The notes beneath the pieces were generated by a model. The model saw nothing but the letters and a program-made list of their open reading frames with translations, did not search any database and had not been told where the DNA came from. Both the position numbers and the translations under genes were made by a program. Source: Galdieria sulphuraria (Eukaryota > Rhodophyta > Bangiophyceae > Galdieriales > Galdieriaceae). From it: a DNA stretch of 64,000 nt. This document shows positions 47,120-59,960 of the stretch, piece by piece. The stretch spans positions 87,822 to 151,821 of the forward strand of contig NW_005178437.1 of assembly GCF_000341285.1 (NCBI RefSeq). The letters are read 5' to 3'. The number at the start of each line of letters is the position of its first letter. The first letter of the stretch is position 1.

Positions 47120-47651
47120 CTAGCGACTCTCTTCTCGTATCTTGTCATTGCATATCATTTGAATCATAGTTGAATTCCTTCTCCTCAATAGTCGACTATA
47201 CATTTGAGGTGTTTTTGAAGGTAAACATGACTGTTTAGGTTTAAAGGCTTTTGTTGCATCCTCTTGTACGATAAACTTTGTAAAAACCACAACTTTTAAA
47301 GATATACAAGAAAGCAAACTATAAAAAGTACAAAGCTGCTTTAGAAACGAGATAACTCCAAGAGGGCTATTATCTCTTCCAATATAAAAAAAGGTAAAAC
47401 TTTTAAAAGCTCTGCAAATTCAAAGAACGATTTGTTCAGCTGCAGTTGAGTCCTACTATTTTTCTTCCATTCTCAACCATCAGCTCATTGAATAAGTGAG
47501 TCACTATACAAAAGTTCCTTGCGTTAAGCACTTGGAAGAAGACTCTTGCGAAATATAACCTGATGGGTACACTAGTAGAGGCTTCCTTTTGGATATTGGT
47601 AACGAGAATCAAAGACAACCCAACGTTTCGTTTAAAAAACGGGTCTATCAA
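47120..47651 (-). pseudogene. Coding-like fragments, unrecognised
   Basis: Two consecutive minus-strand frames look protein-like: GLSLILVTNIQKEASTSVPI with FFQVLNARNFCIVTHLFN, and further on TKFIVQEDATKAFKPKQS with PQMYSRLLRRRNSTM. Each ends in a stop; no good start or splice signals join them. They may be remains of one gene. Confidence 0.3.
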
Positions 47652-49189
47652 TAGAAGAAATGTTCATTTCTACTAGGGACAAGTCAAACTTGAAAAAGAA
47701 GAGAAACGCCTTTTTATCCAAGTTGCTCTACAGAGAATAAAAATGTCGTCAACTCGCAAGCAATATTCAGCAGAATAAGATAACACAAGTTATCTGATTC
47801 CTTTGCAGAGTCAAAACCCAAAATGATATTGTGATTGTTATCCAAACCGGTAAAGGTCTTGTTCTTTTAAATATATTGGATCAATTTCGTCTATTAGTAA
47901 AAAAGAATATAAATGTAGAAATAATGGAAAAATAAGAATCTTTCATCTCTTCTTGGCAAAGTAAAAAAGAAAGGTGAATCTTGAAATATATGTGCAAGGA
48001 GAACCAAAAGCATCACCACTTTTACTGTTCTTATAACAGTCAAAACTCTCTACAAGTTCTTTATGTAGAGAACAAAGCGTGACCCTTGTAACTTTTGAGG
48101 CTCTATCCTCCTTATCGTAAGTAGTTTGTGTACGTATTTGTGTATAGTCAAAAGTATTCCCAACCTTTGAACAGTTTTTTGTTGTAGCCTTGTCCTCTGT
48201 ATACTTTCCAATTCTAGAGTTGAATATACGATTTATTCTTCTTTATAACTCGTAATCGAACAAAGATTGTTCCTTGAGCGTAATTTGCATAAAAGGAAAG
48301 GTTCTATCTCTCACAATGCAAGCCAAACAGAGTAAATGTCAGTGAAATTGGAAAATGACCATTTTACACCTTTAAGGAGTTTTCCTTAATTTTGAGTGAC
48401 CAACAAAGAAAGGTTCTCAGATCGAGAACGAGTCAAAAGCTGGTTGTAGCAAAACCCGTTCTTGATTTGATATCAAAATAGGCTCACAAGTAGTTTGAAA
48501 TTTACCTTGCAGAGACAAGATTGATCAAACTCAACTCTGTTAAAAGGCTACAGTGTCGCTAGGGAGTTGAGAGGACCTTTGTTACGACACTGTTCTTCCC
48601 GTTTCACAACAATACTGAGACGTGAGATTGATTGTATCTAGCACACTTATTGTTCCAGAACCTTTTTAAATATCTCCAAGTGGAATATTTTCTTTCATAA
48701 AACTCACTAGTCACTCAAAATAATATATCTCCAGTGAAAGGAGACAATACAAAGCAATCCTCCTCATAACAATCCAATTAGAAATGAACACAATGGTTTG
48801 ATTGTTGGATAAAAAGGAAGGCTCAGTGAGTGTTGTCAACGCTGTGGACCTGATTCAAGTTTGCTAGTGAAACTTTTCAGACTTTAATTGCTAAAACGAA
48901 TTCGTCGTTCGTTTTAGTTGGACAAGTGAATTTCTATTATCTACGTTTCTTTTTTAAGCCCTTCAAATGTTTCTTTTAGAACAGTCCATCGATTCCTGAG
49001 CTCTGAGTTCCGTGTAGACTGTAGTTTCTTTTTAGTATGTATAAATTTTATTATCTCTTTGGAGTTTATATACTTTATGCAACACTTCTTGTTATTTCAC
49101 TTCTGGTCTTGTATGGAAATTTGAGATAAGCGTTGTCGAGAAGAGAGCAAAGACAAAGGAATTCAAGCTGTCGTTGAGTGTTGGTAGAT

Positions 49190-49560
49190 TAATCAATTAG
49201 TTGTTTCACAAGTTTGTTTATTTCTATCGATAATTGTTTCAGAGCAGTTTTGCGTATGTATTAGCAGTTGAAAGTCTAATCTTGTAGTCTGTTGTTGAGA
49301 AACAGTCTTTGGGTTGATATTTCCAAGATATTCTGCAAGAACAAGAAACCAGTCAGACTCTCAGTTGAGTCTTTTAGTCAGTACACAGAATTATATTCCG
49401 TATAGTAGTTTTTTGCCTTCTATATGACTCTTTTCACGATGGAAAACTCGGTCTGTAACTCTGCAACAGGCATTTCTCAGGATAGCATAGGAAAGTCTTG
49501 AGTCCATCATCGCTTATTTTCAATGATTGTTTGTATTGTTGTGCTTTTAGATCAATTCTC
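49190..49560 (+). repeat. Diverged duplicated segment, copy B
   Basis: Partner of 41080-41460, same order and spacing of shared words (49320-49342 and 49470-49488). See that entry. Confidence 0.5.
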
Positions 49561-49663
49561 TATTGACACGAGTATTGAAAACGAAATACCATAAGATTAG
49601 ACAGCTTGAGAAAACGAAAGCTGAATAAACTTGCTTTTTGAAAGCAAGGAAAAAGTTTTCAGT

Positions 49664-50345
49664 TCAAAATATACTCACCTTGTTGGGAACCATGAAATAA
49701 AGCAAGCAAAAGGACACTGTTGAAAACCTTGGTTGTGTCCACCTGGTTAAAAAGTTGTGACGATGGCGACTGTAGCTACTAGTCCGTTTTCGAAAAACGC
49801 CTTTGTTTTTATGAATTAATGGTTCTACCGAGGGTGAAATATGTCTAAAACGATATGTAAGTAGTAAGAGTGATAAAGTTGGAACAAGTATTGATGGTGT
49901 TTCTGAAAGGCATCTATTGCAAATCGTCATTTGGTCCTTATATAGTTGAAGAGGAGGGTAACATTAGTAGTACGGTATGAATGGGAAACAAGGCGACTTG
50001 TATGAAACAGTACTTGCCGTGCCAAGAGTGCTGCTGAACTGTTTTTTTCCAACACACTGAAAATCATGCTGTTCAAAGTAGTGGTAGTTGTAGCTGTCAA
50101 AAAGCGAAAAGGAAACTTCACATTTTGTGCAAACAGCTTGCATTTAGATAGTATACAAAGTAGCTCTGAAAGAAACTCACGAAGGATGGGGAGAACGTGA
50201 ACAATATTACACGAGTGTACATATTGATATAATCGTGTCCGACTAGAGTTTTTGGTTTGACTCTGAAGATAAAGTCCAACTTTTGGTATACAATTCCTAG
50301 AAAGCATACGCAGACGAACAAAGTAGTTTGCAAATACATTGACAC
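49664..50345 (-). other. Overlapping protein-like ORFs, possible secreted or decayed gene
   Basis: Three overlapping minus-strand ORFs. The first starts MYLQTTLFVCVCFLGIVY, which resembles a signal peptide. The second reads GLYLQSQTKNSSRTRLYQYV and FLSELLCILSKCKLFAQN. The third begins at an ATGA overlap with the second's stop and ends at a good GTGAGT donor-like site (about 49675). A TATATAAGG sequence lies just before the third ORF. A spliced gene is possible but I cannot assemble one frame. Confidence 0.25.
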
Positions 50346-50567
50346 GGACCTAAAACATTTTTCGATTATTGAGCAAAATCAAACCGTTCGTTACTACTTG
50401 AAATTCAACCAGAACAGCAACAACAACAAATATGAGCCCGAGCCTAGTACAGTATGGCATAGTCATCAATTCTACAAAGAGAATGATTCCTGCTTCTATC
50501 TTTTACTGTTTTCTTCGTTGTTGGCATGAGAGGAAAAGTCTCATTGTTTTAGTTACTTGGAATTGTA

Positions 50568-50587
50568 AACAACAACAACAACAACAA
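50568..50587. repeat. CAA trinucleotide repeat
   Basis: About six to seven CAA units in non-coding sequence. A simple microsatellite. Confidence 0.85.
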
Positions 50588-53500
50588 TTGAAAGTTATAC
50601 TGTATTACTGAGTAGTACATGGAATATTAATAATAGTTTTCGTCATAAAAGTACGAATTTGACCTATTTTTTACCATACAGGAAAATTGTATTGTTGACT
50701 CTACAAAATAAAAGGGCATTATTTGCACACTTACGACTATTCCTGTACCTTACTATTAGTAGAACTACATACGGTTCTGATTTTGAACAACAAGTAGAGT
50801 ATCGAGTTGCTTTACTTGTCGATTTTCGATTTTGCTTGTACCTGTTTGAGACTAATCTTTATCTTTTGACTCTTGAAACGAACTTGTTTGTTATCTTATG
50901 ATAGTATATGATGAAGAACTAGTCTTCATTTCTTTTCGGAAAACGTCGACGTAAAAACTTTTCAGAAGCTTTTTTCATTGGAAATCCCGATCACATAGAA
51001 TCTCTTTGTCCCGTGATAGTTGTGTTGCATTTGTAGAGATGTGTAACTCCAAGTGATCAATTCGAGACAATCTAGTCAATTGAATCAATTAATCTTTGAC
51101 AAGTGAACTTGCAGTATCATGAAAGTGTACAACATATTGTCTTATGTGATCTTGAATCTACTACTGATTTATCTTGATACATTGTAATGTTCTTATGTCG
51201 AAACTAAACCTTTTGACTATTTATGCTTCAGAACAATTCCATCTTACTTGTTTTTACCCTAAGACCAGCTTGATATAAAGTAGTCATCTAGTCGATAAGG
51301 ATAAGATAATATCTCTATTTCGTTTTTTCTCTTCTTCATCGGCGTAATTGTAGAATGGTGATAATCTTGTTTTTTAGAGTTGTAATGTGTTCGAAAAACA
51401 ATAGAATGCTCATTGTACAAGAAAAGGGATGAAGATGATAGAAAGTAGTATTCAAAGACTGCGGGATGATGTCAATTCAAAGAAAGAATCAACTATATTG
51501 CAGTCAAAGTTCTATATAAACGATCTGCTGAGAATAGAAATTGAACTTGTCTTAGTACGACCTACTGGTTGTTTTCCCTTGTTCATATGAATGAATTGTC
51601 ATAAAAGACAGATTTATGTTTTACATTGTATATACTTTTCGATTGAATAATATAGAAAGGTCATTTGAAAGAACTTCAAGGAAAAGAAGAAATGAATGCT
51701 TCCCTGGTTTCACAGGGTTAGAATATCAGACCTATGATTTACAGATTTTGAGGTTGATCCTCACAAAAAGCAGAATCAATTCTGTGATTTTTACACAAGT
51801 AGCAGCAAAACACAAACTTCTTGTCCTGTTCTAATTTCAGGATCTTTTTGTATCTCCTTTGCTGCTTGAACTTTTTAAAACCTTTGGTGGTTTTCATTCC
51901 CTCTTAATCTCGGACTATTACCACAATTGATTCAAGTGATAAATGACAATGTATTTATGCCGTACCAATACCTTGTTTCTATTGATGAGTTGAATTTGAA
52001 TCTTATTTCAGAGTGATATCCGAAACAATTCTGGTTACAGCTGTATTGAAGGAAGTAATAATCACTTGCTTTAGAGTACTACTCGAATCTTAACACTTCT
52101 AGTTAAATCTCAACGGGATATGGCACAATTATTCTAGTAGATACGTAAGAAAAGGTCTTCTCAACGTATTTAGAAGTTGGTTACTGTTTTATATTACTTG
52201 AATTGTATACTGAATTCAATGATTTACTGTTCATTGGAAAGAAAGTAAGATATTTCTTGATACTGCTCATTTAAAATGACCTTTTGTATAGGAGTTGGTC
52301 ATTTGTTGATTACTAGTCGAATATTTCATCAAGACGAAATTCTGTTTCATAAGTGAAGTGTCGTCTATGGTTGATTCAACTTTTGAATTCTTAGAGATCA
52401 TACTAAATTTATCGAACGAGTTAGTCCTTATCCCGAGAAATACGATTTTCCATATAGTATTAATAGTAGTATTATTACTAGGAATACAGAGGCGTAGCTA
52501 AATAAATACTTGGTTTGAAAAAAACGTAATAGTAGCAGAGTGTCCAATTATTCCTCCGCAATATTGGATAAGCTTTCGTTGATAATTTCATCCTAGATAG
52601 TTTTCATGAATCTACTCAAGCGATGAATTGTAATGTATCTTTGCAGTGCTACGAATATAATACTACCAGTTTATATATTTTGATATTAACTAGTTGTTTG
52701 TTTAGATATAACTACGTTAACCTGTACTTGATTCAATTGATTACTACTTGTTTTGAAGTGCTTTTAGTTATACTATTTCGTTCCAACCAAGCATCACTGG
52801 GTAAGCTATAGTCACTTCGCAGACAAGAATCTAATATCAGATTTCAATCTTTTTTCAAGATTTACATTTTAATGCGTTGATCGTTAGAAACGTTCAAAGT
52901 TGACTAGTGAAATACAGCCCTAGTAATGAATGGAGTCAATGTGTTAGACAAGATAACGGCACAACTCGATCCACAAAAAGTGGAATCAACGTTTCCATTC
53001 AAAATCAATTGTTTGATAGCAAGACTAATATACGTTGTTATCTTTTTAGGGGTATCTAAGAGAGAGTTGGTTGAATTGTCATTATGTGGACATTGGCTTA
53101 TCCAATAGAGTTTCTGTTAGATAGTGTTTTTATAGAATGGCTTCTTTAAGGTAGAATTGATACTTTATTGACTACTAGTTGTCAAGTTGATAAAGACTTT
53201 GTACCTTTGCACTTGAAATCTTGATGTTGCATGTACAGAGTCTTTATATTCGAAGCAGTGTTTTACGTGGTCTTTAGGCACCCTGTATGCTTGATTCAGC
53301 ATCGAATTGTCCAAGATTATCTCGAATTGTCTAAAATAATTTAGTCCTTACTCTAAAAGGATGATTTGCAGACTATTATTTGGATCACTTAGAATCAAGT
53401 CGAAGATCAATTCATTCGAGAATCACTAGGTAAGAATCCGAATTGCAGCAAAGCATCAATTTTTCCCTTGATATTTGCATGCTGTGTGCACTACTGGACA

Positions 53501-56500
53501 AATGGTCGACCACAATTCAATTTTGGTACATTTGTGGATTGAATTTCATATAGAGTGAAAGCGTGTTTCTAGAATATTGAGAACATGTCACTATGGATGA
53601 GCATAGATCAATCAGCATCCACCATTCTTGTATCTGTACGGAATTCAGTTGAACTTTGTTTGAATCCAATTGTTCCTATCAATATTGGTGGAGCACGTTC
53701 TCGTTTTGCTGTCTTGGTACCAAGCTCAACTTGCGTCATAGAATCATTATTTCTTTTGATAAAGTCATTGTGCTAAAAGTCTATTGCTTGTTTCTATTGA
53801 CTGGTCGGAGAGTAGTCATCATATTTTTATCTTATCTTTTCAAGAAAGTTGTAATAATTACTGAACACTAAAAACTGAACTTTAATTGAAATAAAGTATG
53901 ACAGCGATAAACTATACTATTCATAGACCACAGAATCATTTGATCTAGAAAAAGATTCAACTAGATTGTAGACGATTGCTCACAAACGAGCCGCAAAAAG
54001 AAGCAACGTAACCTTGCTGATACAAGCTATTGAATCTCTCTTGTCATGTTGAAATGTTTATGTAGTACAAGATGAAGAAAATGATTCCTTTCATTTCAAC
54101 TTTTATACAACTCGCTGAACAAAAGAATACAACAATTTGCTTTGGAAGAAAATAGATGATGAAAGATATAAGGTGAAAAAAGAAAGAAATGGCTTTCTAG
54201 TTTAATAGACTACAGAGATAGTATTATGAGCAAAAAGTCTTGACTTTGATTCTCACTAGAAACATCAACGATATTCTGGTCGTCACTAGTAGAAAAAATA
54301 TTCTCTACTATTACCTCATACTAGTAACAGTAGAACGTTTATGGTACTTTGTTTTTGTTTACCCATTCTACTGATATGCATGACCTGTATTTGAACACCA
54401 TAAGATAAAAAGTAGGTTGTTAAAACAAAATGGTTAGTGTACGTGTATTCCATGGCATCCCGTATCTTTACAAATTGCCCAATGCTTCAAAGAACCTGAT
54501 TACTTTAGGCATTCTTTATCCTTTTCACACTCACCTTATTCTTCTTCTTGCTATTCTTTTTTTATCAAAAATGAATATCATACAATTCTCACTGATAGAA
54601 GACAGTCAAATTTCTTTTCAAAAGTTACATTGTAGAATAAAGCAAGGAATATACAATCTTACTTGCAGAATCATTATTTGCATCTCTGTAGATACTATGC
54701 TTTATATAGTTGTAACTTTCTTTACTGGTTTGGAAAGTGTAGACAGCAACATTTATAGGAAGAACAATATTAAGCTTATGATTCAACTCGATCTTGATAC
54801 TAGTATTCCATGAAGAAGGAATCACTCCTCATCATACACGACGAATAGTCTTTGGCTTAGATACCAACCAATCAATCTTATGTCAATCAACAACTTGACC
54901 GGAAAAAAGCTGCTTGTATTTATTTCCATTGCAAAAATCATTGAGGCCTTGGTATAAACTGACAGAAATGATTATAAAAGCAGAATTTACTATCTGATTT
55001 GCACATTTGACGACAACAATAACAGCAACTCTTACAAGCGATAGGACAACACTTCTCACTACACCATTATTCTCGAAGAGTAATAAACATACTATTTCCT
55101 CTATAGTTCCTCATTTATTTAGAATTGTGAATGGTGTTTTACGACCACTCGCTTTGCCTATATTAAAAACTCAATACATCCCTCAATTGTGGAACGGATA
55201 CATTTTTCTATCTAATCGACAAGACCAGAGACAATAGGGATATGAGCTAGTGTCCAGGAATCAGTTTAAATTCAACTGATTTTAAAAGATCATAGTTTCG
55301 GCTATGTTGAACCAAGTTTAAACTGTACTGAATGAGAAACAAGCAATTGTACAAAATAGAGCAATCAACTATCAAACTAGTGAATAGACCAAGTCCTTTG
55401 CTTGATAGAATCAGATCGAAGTTGTTGAATGAAGAATAGTCAATTGTTTCTTAAGCACCTTTCATTCTCTCGTTCAAGGAGCCTTACCTAAAGAAACGCA
55501 CGAGTTCGTCATAAATAGAGTACCTTTGGTATTTATCATATCATTTATGCCTAGTGACAAGGTCAATTTTAAGCTACAGAAAAAGGAACTCTAATCTATC
55601 CTGGCAACTTCTCTATTGAACTTGGTGTCAAATAAAATGACTTGACCTTGTTCATATGAATTCATATTCTTCTTAAGAATACTGCATTTGAAGACTACCT
55701 ATTATATGCTATTTGAATTTACCCTTAACTCTTTTCAACTGTCTATCATACAGCACACCATGCAACTCAGTTTCATAAAAGCCTTGGTATCGTTCAGACT
55801 ATCAAGATTTATGGCTATGACTTAAATAGTTTTGATAGAATTCACTTGACTCCAATCTGTTCCATCAAAGATTGATTAGATAGTGGGACATGCATAATGC
55901 CGCAGTCAACTACAGAATCATAGACATACGAGACAATTCAACTGAATTGGACGGAACTGTATGCTCGGCAACTTTTAGAGATCATTATTATTTTAAATAG
56001 AAGAACGCAAACATTCGGTTTGATGTTGTTTGAAAGATTTGAATCCACATGACAACTTGAGAAGATTGACGAAGAAGTACTTTGATCATAACCTTTGATT
56101 GTTAGTACTTCAAGTCATGCTGAGACATATGGTTATGTCCGTTTACTTTCTTTGGTGAAAAAAAGTTGTCTCTTATCTTTGTTATATTAAGCTATTACAA
56201 AATCAAGTTGATAACCTGGTACCGCTTTTACTAGTACAGGATGCCTTTCACAGCAGACTCTTTGTTATCTTTATGGATGAAGAATTTAGTTTGGTTTGTG
56301 TTGATTCATTGATTGAATGATTGATTGTTTTGTGTCATACTAGCCTATTTATTCATCAAGTGACAAATAATTGCACTTGGGCTTGTAAAATTGACTGATT
56401 CCAGTATTTGAGGAATAGTAGTTGGTCAATTCTATTCAAAAAGGTGATCTAAGAATTCACTTTAGACAGATAGTTGATTTGCGAGTCAAAGACAAGTTAT

Positions 56501-56793
56501 AACCATAGAAAAAGATATATACCAGCTAAATGATACAAATAGGAGTAGTTTCATTGTGCATTCTCCAGTTAAATACGGACTGGATTGGACAGTGCTAATA
56601 GAATGAAATGGGTTGTTTGGACCACACTGGGTTGTCCGTCTATTATGAGAGTCTTTTAGCTCATCAAGATCCTTTATCGTGGCACTATAAAACTCTCTGT
56701 CCCATAAGAAGAGTAGTTATACCCTAGACTTTGGTTCATATAGTATTTATATATTCTCGATAGTCTATTTAATACCGATTGCTTCACGATTGT

Positions 56794-57054
56794 ATGGATT
56801 TATTGGAAGAATTTACCCAAGTAGACTTGGCAGACGAAGTACCAACGAGTACTAGTATTCTTTCATCTAAATACACAGAGGACAATCTAGTTGATAGTTT
56901 GCTTGACAAGAATCATAACGAGAGAAAATCCCCACATTCTTTCCCTGATAGCTGTAAATCACTTTCAAACTCTAAACAGATCGTTGACCAAAACTCGTTT
57001 GAATCCATTGTTTCCACAATTGACCCAATGCTGAATCATATTGGTATACTCTAA
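56794..57054 (+). CDS. Small ORF within duplicated segment, unrecognised
   Basis: An 86-residue acidic ORF beginning MDLLEEFTQVDLADEV, with DNLVDSLLDKNHNERKS. It is intact here and interrupted by a stop in the second copy of the segment. A TATTTATATATTC sequence lies about 45 bp upstream. It might be the first exon of a gene or a remnant. No family is recognised. Confidence 0.35.
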   Translation: MDLLEEFTQVDLADEVPTSTSILSSKYTEDNLVDSLLDKNHNERKSPHSFPDSCKSLSNSKQIVDQNSFESIVSTIDPMLNHIGIL

Positions 57055-57201
57055 AATGAAGATTTTGTTGTTGCCATAGGGTCGGATTCTGCATAATATG
57101 CTGAGCACCAATATACACACTTTTTACTGATTTTTCTGCTAATGAGAGAAGATGGGCAATTTGAAAAGAGTGGCCGATTGGAAATGGGCCCGCGCAATTT
57201 T

Positions 57202-57413
57202 GATTTGAAAATTGCCAATATGGGTGGGCTGGGAAAGAATGAGTAAATTGGAAATGGGAGAAAGTGGGGAAATTGCGATGGGGGAAAAATGGGTGGGGAA
57301 AGGGTCCAATTGGGGCCAACCCAAAGGTGATCGTGATTTGAAATTGCCATTATGGGTGGGGGGAAGAATGGGTAAATTGGAAATGGGGCATTTGAAATTG
57401 AGGACAGTGTGTG
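57202..57413 (+). repeat. Tandem G-rich repeat, about 132-bp unit, two copies (second partial)
   Basis: Units start GATTTGAAAATTGCC at 57202 and 57334. They are rich in GGG and GGGG runs with little C on the plus strand (GGGGAAATTGCGATGGGGG). The same unit recurs at 62682. ORFs called in this block on either strand are artefacts of the repeat. Confidence 0.88.
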
Positions 57414-57666
57414 TAAAAATCAGTAAAGCCATTTGAAACAGTAAAAGATCATTCCAAGAAAGTTAACTTTGATTTCCACAGTGATAACGAAACATTAAGA
57501 GCCAATGCTATAAAGACACATTCTATGCAAAAGAAGAGAAGAATGACAAAAAATGGTTATTTTGTTTCCTTTTTTTTTTTCAAAAATACTTGTTTTGAAT
57601 CACCACAACAAAAAAATACGTTTCAATTCAGCAAAAAAACAGTCTGTAACATGTTTAGGTTCCACC

Positions 57667-57939
57667 TCAATATTGTTTGAAATGACTCTTTAAAAATGGA
57701 CAAGTACCCTTGAGAGTAACTAGTTTGGAAAAACACAAGTGATTGAGTTGAGTAGCCAGTTGAATGATATCATCGTTTGGTTTACCAAGACATTGAACAA
57801 AGCTACAAGTAGTAAAAGTCAAAGAAAAGTTGTCCTTTTCGAACAAGTCTTTACGAAACCTTGAGACAAACGCACCCAAAAAATAAACCCTAAATAAACC
57901 CTTGAAAAGCTTTTTGTTTACCTGTTGAAGCATAACCAT
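57667..57939 (-). pseudogene. Coding-like fragment, unrecognised
   Basis: A minus-strand ORF whose C-terminal half looks protein-like (GKPNDDIIQLATQLNHLC, then LVTLKGTCPFLKSHF). No recognised domain and no good upstream exon. It is probably a remnant. Confidence 0.25.
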
Positions 57940-57949
57940 ACTTGAAGGA

Positions 57950-59960
57950 TTGGAGTACAGTCGTATCCATAGTCAAAAACTGTGTTCTAGTCGTCAACGA
58001 CAAGGGCTTGTTAAAGTCTGTACGAAAAAAAGTGCAGCAACTACAGCCTTGGAGATAGGTTTGGTTTTACTAGATTGTCTTCAAGTGATACCTATAAAAG
58101 TATGTCTCACTCTCCAAACACTGCCCCTACATCGGGACAATATTCCCCTACTATTCCCTCAAATTATCCATACAATAAGCGTATTGTACCGCTACATTTG
58201 TGAGACTTCCTTTGAACAAGTCTCCACGAAATCACCTTTACATATTCCTAAACAACTTGATACCTCCTTTTCTAAACTCAAATATCAATTCATGATGTTG
58301 CTTGACTATTCTCAATTACCAGATCCAAGAAATCACTTGCAACGAAAAAAAAGTGAATTCGCTTTATGACGCCTTTTCTTCTTTGCAACTATGTCATGGA
58401 AAATCCTTCATCAAATACAATAGAAGCTTCAATAACGTCTTTAAATACCAACTCTCTGCAAATTTGTCAATCTTTGTTGGTTGCTTTTTGGATGAGGGAA
58501 CAAGACTTGGCATTGGTTTCTCATTAGATTGCTATTACTGTAGAATTCCCTGCCTTGTTGATTCTTACCCATCATCAAGTTAAACGACAGTCTTTTCCCA
58601 TGTTTACCCAAAACCTTGATGACATTACATACCCACTCTCTCCTATAGTTTGAGAGAGTGTTGTCATCCATATCAGAGACTCGTTACCAATTGGTTGTGT
58701 CGAGTATGTTCAACGCAATACAGCTGGTTGAACATAGTGTTGCTGCTTTTTTACCCTTTTTTGGGAACTGATTGTTTCCTTGTAAAACCAATCAATCTTT
58801 CTGTCCCCTTTTTTAAAAGAATAGATGAAATTTTTTTTTGGTTTCCTTTTCTGGTTCTCAAGGTAATATCAAAACTCCACAGAAATGGATAAACACCTCA
58901 AGTTGTTTTGTAAAGATATTTTGTGATTCACTCAGTTTCTTGAAAACACAGAGACCAACATTCAAGACGTTGCAAAAAGATGCCGCGTAAAGCCAAAAAC
59001 AGCTTGTACACTTATTACCGATAACAATGGAGAGATTATCCTCAAAGGTCTAGAAGTAATCAAGGAGACTTATTCATTGTATAATACCCAACCTAATGTT
59101 CTAGCTATTGTCCCAGCTTTTCAAGAAGAGACGCAAGCCAGGTTGGACATTGTACAAGAAACATTGATGGATCACCAAGAAACCGACTCTTTCAAATGAC
59201 AAGACTCCTCCTCAACGACTCTTTCTCCAAGCCCATCTGTTTATTCTGTATCGTCACATTCATTTATTTCGACCATTTGACTCCACACACTTTTATGAAT
59301 GCGCATCGACGTGCTTTGAAAAATCCGTCCAAGAACCTATCGACTAGTTTTACAGCGACTCTGTTGCATCTTGTCTGAAAGCACAAGTCTTGGAATGTAG
59401 ATTCTATTAGGTACTACTTTGCCTTTTAAAAGTCAAGGAACGGTTAAAAAAAGATCCTCTTAAAGCCGTAGCAATGCTGTTTGAGTTTTATGAAGAGGAA
59501 TACACGTTAAACGAATATATATGTTGGAGTCAATCGAAGAAGATAAAGTAGATACATCACAGGTGAGACCCAGAAAAATTTCAAGGAATGGTTCAACATT
59601 TCTTCCAATCGATTTACAGTTACTGACATCATAGACTTGAAAACACAAGCGAGAATAACATTGAAATTCTTGAAAAGTATCTCCAATAGTTTCTGTCAAA
59701 CAATAAATGGAGAAAGTTTCTGCATATTCTTGATTTATTTATTGTTTACTACTATCTGGTTTAACGTAATGTCCACATCAAGAGACGTGGGATTGCTTGA
59801 AGACATCACCATGGAAATGATCTCACCACCAGAGGTCTATAAGAAACTTTTTGAAAAGTTCAAAAGAAAAACTAGAAAAGAACATCTGTGTTTGCATCGT
59901 TGAGAGAAGATTATACTAACCTGCTTTAGCGTATGTTGTATTTACAAAGCTCAATTTTGT
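57950..59960 (+). pseudogene. Decayed multi-kilobase gene on the plus strand
   Basis: A succession of plus-strand coding-like pieces separated by frameshifts and stops. They include SMSHSPNTAPTSGQYSPTI (Ser/Pro-rich), FEQVSTKSPLHIPKQLDTSF, QICQSLLVAFWMREQDLALV followed by a TAG, LLILTHHQVKRQSFPMFTQN, then from about 58950 NIQDVAKRCRVKPKTACTL and GEIILKGLEVIKETYSLYN, and from about 59570 NFKEWFNISSNRFTVTDI. The stops are not all removable as introns, so this reads as a pseudogene. I cannot name the ancestor. Confidence 0.5.

Larger units (their letters stand above)
46175..56446. other. Long gene-poor region
   Basis: About 10 kb with no intact gene that I can support. It holds short coding-like pieces (some listed separately), one copy of a diverged duplicated segment (49190-49560), and many small AT-rich ORFs, for example at 52926-53108, 53585-53776, 54430-54813 and 55007-55237, that show no known domain. 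No tRNA, rRNA, CRISPR or transposon ends are apparent. Confidence 0.5.
56447..57413 (+). repeat. Duplicated ~1-kb segment, copy 1
   Basis: Same order of sequence as 61920-63040, with long stretches of near identity, for example GAATGAAATGGGTTGTTTG (56602 and 62070 areas), CATATAGTATTTATATAT (56739 and 62210 areas) and the run leading into the G-rich repeats (GGGCCCGCGCAATTTTGATT). It contains an ORF at 56794-57054 and ends in two tandem G-rich units. Copy 2 carries one extra unit. Confidence 0.85.

Noticed and set aside
54430-54813. 127-codon plus-strand ORF
   Set aside because: Ile/Leu-rich translation of AT-rich DNA, no domain, overlapped by another ORF on the other strand; not convincing.
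56972-57436. Several overlapping ORFs of 74-115 codons on both strands
   Set aside because: They lie in the G-rich tandem repeat and its reverse complement; the Pro/Phe/His-rich translation repeats with the DNA unit and has no stop only because of composition.
58950-59200. Possible non-LTR retrotransposon reverse transcriptase linker (ITDNNGEIILKGLEVIKETY)
   Set aside because: The pattern resembles the segment before LINE RT domains, but no RT motif such as the YxDD box is found downstream, so I call it only a decayed gene.
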